Source of the DNA: Chloranthus sessilifolius
Taxonomy: Eukaryota > Streptophyta > Magnoliopsida > Chloranthales > Chloranthaceae
Length of the DNA stretch: 64,000 bases
Assembly (NCBI GenBank): GCA_021018995.1
Contig: CM037593.1
Coordinates: 10,010,088-10,074,087 of the forward strand
Reading direction: 5' to 3'
The stretch's first letter is position 1. Each line of letters begins with the position of its first letter. This document shows positions 56,601 to 64,000 of this stretch, in pieces. Under the pieces are notes generated by a model. That model was not told the DNA's origin. It searched no databases and saw only the letters and a program-made list of their open reading frames with translations. A program made the translations under genes and the position numbers.

Positions 56601-57913
56601 AGTAGGCATGGGTTAAAATCTCGTCCGATACCGATACGTATCGGTTTTGGACCTCACTGATACGGTACATTCAAGGTACCGTATCTACCGTATCGGTGCC
56701 TCCCATACAAATTACCAAAATACCGGATGATACATACCAATGTATCATCTGGAACCGATACGTATCGTCCGGTACGTGTCGGTTTTGGGGCTTACGTATC
56801 GGTTTTCTGATTTGAACGATACGTATCGGTTTTGGAGCTTACGTATCGGTTTTCCGATTTTTTGACCATGCTAGTTGGTGCATAATGTGTTTTTTCATTA
56901 ATTTGTGTGCACATCGAATTAATTGATGTATGCTGAGTAATGCCATTAACTGGTGTTTAACAAGCAAATGTTGGTGCGGAAGTAGAAACAGTGCAAATAT
57001 TAGGAGCGTGCTTTTTTCTGTTCTTTTTTTAAACTATATTTCAATTAAACACCTTTGCGTTCTACATCATCATTATTTGGGTTTCACATCACCTTTATAA
57101 TTAATTGGTGTTCATCGTTTATTTTATCACCTACTGAAAGCTCATGTAATATCTATTAGGGTACCTCTCTGTTTGTGCCCACGCATTCTCTGAAAGCGCC
57201 CACATCCCAGACCCTTGAAAACATTGATTGGTTCCGATCAGATGATGGAGATCGTATTTCACCCAATCTTCCACAAAATAGATCTTAAGATTATCTCACA
57301 CCTATTGGACTGTCATTTTTTATTCCATGGGGCACAGATCCCTAAAAAATGGCCCTTGAATCATATGGCACACATCATGCTCAAACGTGAATTTAGGCTC
57401 ATTTTTTTGGGGACCTGTGGCACATGGATTAAAAAATTGACGGTCTCATAGGTGCGACATGATCTTAAGATCTATTTTGTAGAAGATCAGGCTGAAACAT
57501 GATCTCCATCATCTGATCTGAACCAATCAATGATTTTCAAGCGGTCTGCGACTTGGGCGTTTTCATAGATGGCGTGGGCACGAAGAGAGGTACCCTATCT
57601 ATTATTTTTGTTTGTTTCATGCATTGCACTAGTTTTGCTACCAATTGTACATTTTATTCAGCAGTATTTATACTTTGACGTAAGCATGTAATGTTTGCAC
57701 TTTGTACAGGCTCGACGGGCATTTCGGGCACTCAGAGGCATTATAAGGCTCCAAGCGCTAGTTCGTGGGCACTTGGTGAGGAGACAGGCTGTTGCAACTT
57801 TACACTGTTTTGAGGGAATTATAAAGTTGCAGGCTTTGGTTCGTGGTCAAACAGTGAGGCTTTCAGATATTGGGACTGAAGTACGTACAAAATGCGGTCA
57901 AGAAAATGCTGTG
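50647..57913 (+). CDS. IQD protein (IQ67-domain, calmodulin-binding), 5' coding exons
   Basis: Coding exons 50647-50739, 55656-55931 and 57710-57913 give 31, 92 and 68 codons, all joined in phase 0. The N-terminus [20 protein letters not shown] is typical of IQD proteins. A Ser/Gly-rich linker follows (residues 32-105). The IQ67 domain spans about 107-175: [16 protein letters not shown], then [20 protein letters not shown], then [11 protein letters not shown], i.e. IQ motifs repeated with hydrophobic spacers. The phase-0 intron between GYL and ARR is the position known to be conserved in the IQ67 domain. The sequence resembles the IQD28-32 subgroup. IQDs bind calmodulin and act as scaffolds at microtubules, membrane or nucleus. 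Later exons are not recognisable before 64000; the gene may continue beyond the window or be truncated. Introns of 2.7, 4.9 and 1.8 kb hold many transposons. Confidence 0.9.
50903..51234 (+). mobile_element. TRIM retrotransposon in IQD intron 2
   Basis: Two 121-bp LTRs (50903-51023 and 51114-51234) begin TGTTAAAAATAG and end TTTTATCA, and differ at few sites. The primer-binding site TGGTATCAAAGCC lies at 51024-51036, and the purine-rich CGGGGGCA before the 3' LTR. It is flanked by TTTTT on both sides (50898-50902, 51235-51239). The interior is 90 bp and non-coding. Same orientation as the host gene. Confidence 0.92.
51235..52200. other. IQD intron 2, unannotated part
   Basis: AT-rich intronic sequence without a recognisable feature. 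Confidence 0.5.
52201..52475 (-). mobile_element. Second TRIM in IQD intron 2, exact ATTAA duplication
   Basis: The LTRs are at 52201-52317 and 52376-52475. They share TGAGCCTAACTCAACCTC and GGCTTGTAAGGTGAG with the TRIM at 50903, so it is the same family in opposite orientation. TGCTCTGATACCA before the right LTR is the reverse of a primer-binding site. ATTAA is exact at 52196-52200 and 52476-52480. Confidence 0.93.
52487..52903. mobile_element. Fold-back MITE in IQD intron 2, abutting a TRIM
   Basis: GGGAGCTACAACTTGCCCAC at the left mirrors the right end (CTGCACACGAGATTTGTAC and CAGTTGTAGCTTCC when read on one strand or the other). The inner arms mirror CCAAAGATTGGCACC / TGCCAATCTTTGGC. 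The flanks TAATTGAAG (52478-52486) and TAATGGAAG (52904-52912) agree at 8 of 9. The left flank overlaps the TRIM's ATTAA duplication. Confidence 0.88.
52913..55655. other. IQD intron 2, remaining part
   Basis: No gene is embedded. 53640-54110 has LTR-like sequence without definable ends. 54125-54500 is a strongly purine-rich (GA/GGAG) tract on the plus strand. 54980-55300 holds 'acgtattata / atacgtg' words suggestive of a decayed repeat. Confidence 0.45.
56607..56870. mobile_element. CGATACGTATCG-core MITE in IQD intron 3
   Basis: It begins CATGGGTTAAAATCTCG and ends CGATTTTTTGACCATG. The core has at least five ACGTATCGG words. The flanks ATAGTAGG and CTAGTTGG agree at only 6 of 8, so insertion is old or the edges have eroded. 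Confidence 0.75.
57159..57595. mobile_element. Fold-back MITE in IQD intron 3, exact 9-bp TSD TATCTATTA
   Basis: GGGTACCTCTCTGTTTGTGC at the left mirrors GCACGAAGAGAGGTACCC at the right. Arms of about 200 bp remain alignable. TATCTATTA is exact at 57150-57158 and 57596-57604. This is the cleanest copy of the family; it lies about 115 bp before IQD exon 57710-57913. Confidence 0.95.
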
Positions 57914-57959
57914 GTAATTTTTATGAACTCATCCCAAGTTTTGAAAGAGTGATTGGTAG

Positions 57960-58173
57960 CATGGTTCAAAATCTCGGACAATACCGATATGTATTGGTAT
58001 CGGAGGCCACCAAGGCAAGATACATTGGGTATGTATCGACGATACATACCTAATATATGTTAATATATTGAATGTATCGCCGATGCATTCAAGGTATTGG
58101 CGATACCTGATATGTATCGTCTCGGTATTGATGGTGGACGATATATATCAGAAAACGGAGATTTTAATAAACA
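57960..58173. mobile_element. CGATAC-core MITE after IQD exon 4
   Basis: It begins CATGGTTCAAAATCTCGG. The right end is eroded (GGAGATTTTAATAAACA). The flanks ATTGGTAG (57952-57959) and ATTGGTGG (58174-58181) agree at 7 of 8. It starts 47 bp after the exon's donor site. Confidence 0.75.
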
Positions 58174-58898
58174 ATTGGTGGGTACATTTTTATCTATAGC
58201 TTTACTTAGAGCTTTTTTCTTACAAGAAAACTACAAACCAGTGTTTTTAAAACCAGACCGGACCGGCTGGTTCGACCGGTTTAACCAGGAACCGGCGGAG
58301 GATGCAGTCCGGTTTGGTGTTGACGCTGGTTGTCTCTGTGAACAGCAGTAAACCGGTGAACTGTTCGGTTTAACCAGTGAACCGTTTGAACCGAACCGGG
58401 CTGTCGAACCGGATGTTCTTAGCATCAGTACAGACTGTAGTACAATATTTAGTGCTAAAAAATTCAGGTAAGGAATCTACAAATTACCCATAATGAAATG
58501 TGAGCGATTTGAGGCCTAAAAAATCGATAAACAATCTGATAAAAATTACCAAACCAGTCTCTTTTACGGTTTGAATTCGGATTCGGTTTAAAAAAATTTA
58601 TTTTAATTAATCAATTTTGTTAATGACGTCACGGTTCAATCACGGTTGAACCAGTTTGAACCGAAGTAGTCCCTTTTACGGTTCGAGCTCCGGTTCGGTT
58701 TTAAAAACATTGGTACAAACTAAGCCCGATGAAAAGGTACCAAATTATTCCATTAGCAATAATACCTTAAGCTACTAGAGTGGCCATTATACCTCTAAAT
58801 TATATGCATCTTTTCTCGCAATTGCCACTTTATCCGCTATAGAGTTGCCTTTTCCATGAATGCGAGGAAACGTGCCAACTCGTACTATATGCAGTATC
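58174..58898. repeat. GGTTCAACCG / CCGGTTTGAACC-rich repeat block
   Basis: 58245-58410 and 58610-58700 are dense in CCGGTT, GAACCG and GGTTTGAACC words in both orientations, suggesting another small fold-back element. No ends or target duplication could be set. Confidence 0.4.
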
Positions 58899-59107
58899 CA
58901 TGGATCAAAATCTCGATTTTCTGATACGTACCATCCACCTCTAATACCGAGACGATACGTGTTGGGTATCGCCAATACATTCAATGTATTGGTGATACAA
59001 TGGATATTATATGATTATTGGATATGTATTGCTGATACAGACCTATTGTATCTCATATCGGTGGTCTCCGATACTGATGAGTATATCGTCCGAGATTTTG
59101 AACCATG
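58899..59107. mobile_element. CGATAC-core MITE, exact 8-bp TSD GCAGTATC
   Basis: It begins CATGGATCAAAATCTCG and ends CCGAGATTTTGAACCATG; these 17-18-bp ends are near-perfect inverted repeats. GCAGTATC is exact at 58891-58898 and 59108-59115. Confidence 0.95.
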
Positions 59108-60299
59108 GCAGTATCTGATCAACCTCCCTTACCTAGGAAGCGGGCCTCCGTGGAAGGGTATGGGACATGTATAGCTATGAATGGGTTGGAGCTGAATATG
59201 ACATATGTTAAACCTACTCTATGTTAGAATAAGTGTTGAATATATTGGTGTGTGACTAGATACATTGGGTGTGTGTGTAGTAGTTCACTTAAGTTGTAGC
59301 TAATTTCCCTTGTTTTCTGTTCCCAGGTATAAGTGGGATATTGTATAGAGAGTGTATATACGAATAAGAGAAGGGTTTGAGTTGTGTGGGGCTCATTTTT
59401 TAGGCCCGATTAAAAAATCTGGCCGTCAAGCCCGACCATTTAAGGGTAAAATGGTGAGCCAGCCCGAATTGTGACGGGTTCGGGCTAAGGTACTAGTAAG
59501 CCCGTTCTGATCATTAAATTGCATGTTCGGCTTAAGTTTTCAGGCCCAATTAACACCTGGGCTGTTTAAACTAAGCCGGCCTATCAACACCCCTACTTTA
59601 ATAGTCATAAATTAATCTAAGAAAAAATCATAGGTTGTCCTTTCCCGGCCTAGTAGTTCCGCAGGACCGCAACCACTACCACCTCAGTAGCCGGCTGGGC
59701 TATTCCCTCAAGCGGCAGGGCCTTGGTTACGCCCGGTCCTCTCTCTATTAAGAACTCAAGACAAGGGTCTTTTCGTGTCATTGTATGTGATAGCAGAACA
59801 CTTTCGGTGTCTAATTCAACTTCCTGAAATAAATAAAAATCAAATTCCCAATGAACTCCTTAAAAAATGAATACTGGCAACCTTCTTATGTGTACTAATC
59901 TAGCATATTACTGAAGTGAAGGAAACTAGTACCCCCTAACTCTTTCACCTTGGTTCTGATGCATCTTGATATCCGTGTTTTTTGAGATGGTTCATGGTAA
60001 CTGCGGATGAAGAGGTAACCGTTTCTCTGTACTCTTTCTATGTTTTTAATATATTTCTTTGTTACTGTCTCAAAAAAAATAAACTGTGGATGAAGAAGAA
60101 GCAATCTTTGAAGTTTAAGAGACTCATTCAACAATTAACTCGGCAGATAATCGCTAATGCAACTACCGGTGCTTCGTGAGAACCCCTGACACTCTTCCAA
60201 GAGAGACGTGGTAGGGAAAATCATCATGGACAAAGAAGATTTCCATGGTGAGTTTCCCCCCTCCCCCCGCCCGATAACTACTAGATCTGGTCGAAAGCA
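59108..60299. other. Non-coding; no IQD exon recognised
   Basis: 59390-59610 is a 'ggccc/gggcc'-rich block ending in 'tatcaacacccctac'. 59640-59760 is an unusually GC-rich patch without a recognised domain. The remainder is AT-rich. Confidence 0.4.
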
Positions 60300-60500
60300 T
60301 TGAAAATTCTTGTGAATGGATGGATTTGACGGAACATCAAAAGGTAAATTTGTCAGCTTTACCGACACGTTTAAGAGTCATGCAAAATATTGGTGGAAAC
60401 TGTTGAACACGACATGTTGATGGGAAGAAAAAATGGCTACATGGGCATGGAACAAGATGATAGAAAACTTCATCAACATTTCCCACCATGGTCATACATG
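60300..60500 (+). pseudogene. Ty3/gypsy gag fragment
   Basis: Across two frames the translation reads DLTEHQKVNLSAL, SHAKYWWKLLNT and MATWAWNKMIENFINI. This is the order of the retrotransposon gag core (…Q-K-V…A-x-x-WW…W-x-x-F). Stops and frame changes separate the pieces. Downstream, 61500-61560 ('ccggaggacaagtttttctc') resembles sequence often found near the 3' end of such elements, but the intervening pol is absent. Confidence 0.5.
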
Positions 60501-60600
60501 TAATAGATGATCAGATCCATGTCTAATCAAAGTTTGATGGTCAAACTGCAAGAAGGGACAGATCACGAAATAGCTGACGATCAAGGGCATATTACAACAT

Positions 60601-60674
60601 TGTCAAAGATCCATGGTTAGGTTGTGTTTTCATCAAGGATCTATGATTGAATTGTGAGATCATCAAGGATTTAC

Positions 60675-60721
<47 letters not shown>

Positions 60722-61031
60722 GATAGTGCAAGATAAGCTGTCAAATTTTGAATTAAAGGAAGATCGTCTGTTAGATTTGCATGTGGGTGATGGTCATAGT
60801 CAGATCTTAATCTGGTCAATGACATAGTGCAAGATTGTCAAAGATCCATGGTTAGGTTGTGTTATCATCAAGGATCTATGATCGAATTGTGACTTGTGAG
60901 ATCATCAAGGATTTACAATTGTCTATATCAGGATAGTGCAAGATAAGTGTCAAATTTTGAATTAGAGGAAGATCGACTGTTAGATTTGCATGTGGGTGAA
61001 GGTCATAGTCAGATCCTAATCTGGTCAAAGA
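60601..61031. repeat. 235-bp tandem duplication with a TA tract in one copy
   Basis: TGTCAAAGATCCATGGTTAG starts at 60601 and again at 60836. Both copies run through GATCATCAAGGATTTACAAT and GGATAGTGCAAGATAAG. The first copy contains a (TA)n run at about 60680-60718; the second does not. Confidence 0.9.
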
Positions 61032-61567
61032 TCAATCATTAAATTTCGATATGATTGAAAATCAGCAGTCAGATCTCAATCTAGATGCAGAAAACATTCA
61101 AATTTTGATTTGGTTGAAAATCAACAGTTAGATGTCAATAGAGGGAAGCTCTGCGGTCTGATTAAGATCAAGAGGTCAAGAAAGTCTCAGATCAAACACC
61201 AACTACAGTCAAGGTGGTGGGGTACAGATGATGTCAAGGCCTCAAGTCCAATTATTAATGTCATGGTTGGTGATCAAGCCGGAGGGCATCTTCAAGGTGG
61301 TAGAATATGAAGTTCCATATCTGTACCAACCGCTAGAGAGTACGAAACGACTATTGTTGACGTTGATTCAATGCCAGGTTGTGGGTACCAAGTTCGTGAC
61401 ATGATGGTTTCCGATCTCATACGAGCCAAAAGACATGGTGGGTCTGCATAATCAAATTCCAAGGAAACTGAAAATTAAGTTAAAAGAGGGATGAAGGCGG
61501 GTTGATTAAACCGGAGGACAAGTTTTTCTCAACCAGGGAAGAGTGATTCAAATCCTACGAGGGCAAA
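61032..61567. other. Non-coding, gypsy-relic-like
   Basis: No domain was recognised in the frame 61110-61310. The end of this stretch may be retroelement 3' leader sequence (see the gag fragment entry). Confidence 0.35.
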
Positions 61568-62167
61568 GGGGTCTCAATGGGCCGGACCTTAAACAGGCCG
61601 GATTTTAATTGAGTTAAAATGGTCGGCCCATGCCCAGCCCGTTTATTATTCGTGCTGGACAGGGCTGACTAATAAATAACCTGGCCCATGTACGGCCTGG
61701 GTAATACCCAGCCCACCACATAATCGGGCTTTGTTCAGTCCGGGCCAGGCCCAACATAAGCCCATTCAAACAACATTTTTAATCTTTTTTAGGGTGAATT
61801 CGGACCGGACATGAGCCCATCCGACCCTTTGGAGCAAACGTAGTTGCGGAAAATTGCCAAATATACCCTCATTTTAAAACACCTATGGATTAAAATGAGG
61901 ATAATATAATAATTTCACTAATATTGACTAACATATATAATAAAATGGGTGTATACTAATATATACATAGAAATTTTTATTTGGGTCGGGCCGAAGCTGT
62001 ATGGTATAAGGAGCCCATGTGCTTGACTCTAAATGCCCAAGCCCAGCTCATTTATATATTCGGGCTAACACAACCCGGCCTGTTTATTAAATGGGCATAG
62101 AAGTGCAGCCCATACCTGCCGCCGACCCATGGCAGGCCGGGCTCAAGCCCGTCCTACTGAGACCCCC
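61568..62167. mobile_element. GGGCCGG-rich element with GGGGTCTCA ends
   Basis: GGGGTCTCAATGGGCCGG at the left mirrors CCTACTGAGACCCCC at the right. The interior repeats 'gggcc', 'cccagccc' and 'gggctt' words. It resembles non-autonomous hAT elements in composition, but no 8-bp duplication was found. Confidence 0.45.
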
Positions 62168-62369
62168 GCAACGATGAGGAAGAAGAAAGAGTCCAAAAAA
62201 TGGACCCTCAAATGGGTCGTTAAGAAGTGCAAGAAGCTGCTACTAATGAGTTGTAGCCATTTTGAGTTTTTGACCTCTATTATATTGACGCGGGACAATG
62301 ACCTTAAAATTCGTGAAACACCATGATATGCTAATTTGCTGAAATTAAACTAATTAATTGGCCAATTAA

Positions 62370-63240
62370 CCACAAATTAAAGCGATACCTTGGAGTTTCT
62401 CGGGATTCCGCTTAGGTGGCCATGCTAGGCTCACGTAGGGTCCAATCCGACGTGCAAGGTCCTTTAGGATGATGGAAGGGGTGATCTGAGAGATAGAACT
62501 ATCGCTTCTTCTAGGTCAGGGCGTTAGACTGTAGCTCGTGGTGGAATCGATAGCTCCTTGTTAGGGCTTTGGAATCGAAATGATCAATAGCACGAGTTGA
62601 ATACGCTCAAGCCCAACAACGGTCGTGGATCGACGGGTTAGGATCAGATTCGATCCACGAGGATGAACATTGAGGGTATTCTAGATATAGGGTTTGGAAA
62701 AATAGGGCAATCAATGGAAAGGGGAAAATGGATGTAAGAGATAGGGAAAAAAGAGATCAAATGAGACAAGAGATCAAATAAGAAAATTAAAGATAAATGA
62801 GCATCTCATCCTTAGCCTCACACTAAACCCCAAATGGGGAAGAAAGCTCACTCTTCAAGCTCCTCATAAGCCAAAATGCAAATGCAATTTCATTAAATCA
62901 TCAAAAGTGCCAAAATGACTTACAAAAGTATTCTTTATAGTAACTATAAAGAGAATGATCCCTAAAATGGCAAAGTACGAAATTACCCTAAATGGTAACT
63001 TACAACTAGACACAAAAAGCAATAAAATTCGGACAAAAAAGAACAAAACACGTCACTTAAGTCGCAAGGCGGAGATCTCCACGGATGCCCGTCTTGGAAC
63101 CCACCGACATCCGTGCCCAAAAACCAGGGTCACCCTCTAATCCGGATGTCCGTCCTGAAGGCCACGGACGTCCGTCGCCTGATGATGGTCTTTGTCTCCC
63201 TTCCTCCTTGAGGCTGTAATACTCGGGTTCTCTCACTGCT
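62370..63240. repeat. LTR-like sequence with GGATGTCCGT words
   Basis: This stretch contains three CGGATG(C/T)CCGT-type palindromic words at 63080-63175 and a 'tcgatccacgaggatgaac' block, recalling the palindromic-word clusters in the LTRs elsewhere in the window. No LTR ends or duplication were found. Confidence 0.35.
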
Positions 63241-63599
63241 TCTTTCGCTGGTACACAATGTAGTCATATGGCATATGCGACCCTATGCGATGGCATAATT
63301 TTATTATTTTTTTTTTTTTTCAAAAAATTTCAAAAAAATTCCAAAAATTCTCAAAAAATTCTCAAAGTTTCCCAAATTGATCAATAATATGTTTTGTGTT
63401 AATTTTGGGCTATATTAATTTCATAGTGTCTAGAATGCGAAATAAAACTATATAATATAACTATATAAGTAATATATAACCCATAAGTGAGATGGGAAAA
63501 TATAAATTTTATTAAGGTTAAACAAAATAGTACAAAAATGAACGTAGGAAGTAGGAACATATAAAAAAGAAGGAAGAGCAAATTTTAAGTTCTAAGTCC

Positions 63600-64000
63600 A
63601 ACCCACAATGGTACATACATTTCCATTGTCGTCACGTGACTCATGTCCTAACGGTATTGTGTACCGGGCAAAAATTCTACACATTGGTTTCTAATCTACA
63701 ATGGTACATCTCCACCTCCACTATCGTCGTCACTTGCATTGCCGTCATCATCCGAATCGTCTCCTTCTTCAACATATTATTCTTCCTCGGTTTCTTCATC
63801 ATCCGATCTCACTAAGACGGTATCTATATCGTCTATGGGTGTTTCTTCATATATCTCCTCTTCTTCTTCTTTTTCTTGACGTGAGCGTGAGGCTCGTGAG
63901 CTACCTTCTCCCACTATCAATCTTCTCCTCCGCCTGGTAGGAAGCTCATCTCCGAAAGCGGCCTCTTCTACTTGCTTTCATGTAAGATCCTCATCCGCAA
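63600..64000 (-). pseudogene. Possible C-terminus of a hAT-like transposase, cut by the window edge
   Basis: One minus-strand frame gives EAAFGDELPTRRRRRLIVGE, then EKEEEEIYEETPIDD and, after an in-frame stop, EEGDDSDDDGNASDDDSGGG. A basic RRRRR stretch followed by a long acidic tail is typical of C-termini of plant hAT transposase-like proteins. No dimerisation domain is visible because the window ends. Two in-frame stops argue for decay. The fit is compositional, so confidence is low. Confidence 0.3.

Noticed and set aside
63240..63300. Possible link between the hAT-like relic at the right edge and the 8-bp-TSD MITEs
   Set aside because: The sequence near the relic's downstream side does not show the CAAGGTATCAAAA or CATGGATCAAAAT ends, so it cannot be called their source.

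Overview
The window is nuclear DNA of a flowering plant. The evidence is interrupted genes with GT-AG introns, CC-NBS-LRR relics, Ty1/copia and Ty3/gypsy elements, TRIMs, several MITE families and a nuclear copy of plastid DNA carrying trnN-GUU and ycf1. I cannot name the species. Intact genes are sparse, introns are long, and most of the sequence is old, nested transposon material.

Two host genes can be modelled. (1) A six-exon minus-strand gene (coding span 10699 down to 5028, 354 codons) encodes a basic plant protein of unknown function. All six exons join in frame. Its upstream region has a canonical E2F site and AACGG cores, and the protein has a KEN motif near its C-terminus, so I infer cell-cycle regulation. 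(2) An IQD (IQ67-domain, calmodulin-binding) gene runs on the plus strand: a probable 5' UTR exon ends at 47878, and coding exons lie at 50647-50739, 55656-55931 and 57710-57913. Its remaining 3' exons are not visible before the window ends. Its introns are packed with TRIMs and MITEs. Broken host genes include the LRR end of a CC-NBS-LRR (about 1.16-1.88 kb), a CC-NBS fragment with a frameshift at the P-loop (36.36-36.98 kb), and one exon of a nucleotide-sugar transporter (22.67-22.86 kb).

Layout: 0-0.8 kb, LTR/gag relic. 1.1-2.4 kb, R-gene and RNase H relics. 4.2-4.5 kb, TRIM. 5.0-10.7 kb, unknown-function gene. 9.3-9.8 kb, TRIM in that gene's third-last-to-first intron region (intron 2). 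11-20 kb, MITE-rich intergenic DNA with a solo LTR (16950-17686). 20.2-22.1 kb, truncated Ty3/gypsy. 23.0-30.9 kb, nearly full-length but dead Ty1/copia element with a 1.8-kb solo LTR nested in it. 31-36 kb, MITEs, a CACTA end and a 1.3-kb fold-back. 36-37 kb, NBS relic. 39.4-41.6 kb, plastid insertion split by a solo LTR. 41.7-45 kb, dense MITE cluster. 47.7-58 kb and beyond, IQD gene. 59-64 kb, gypsy, hAT-like and LTR relics.

The most notable pattern is two abundant small-element families, defined by exact target-site duplications read directly from the sequence. One has 8-bp duplications, ends of the type CAAGGTATCAAAA or CATGGATCAAAAT, and a core full of the palindrome CCGATACGTATCGG; nine copies are listed. 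The other is a fold-back family of about 400-450 bp with 9-bp duplications and ends such as GGGTACCTCT; seven copies are listed. Both repeatedly occupy the IQD introns.
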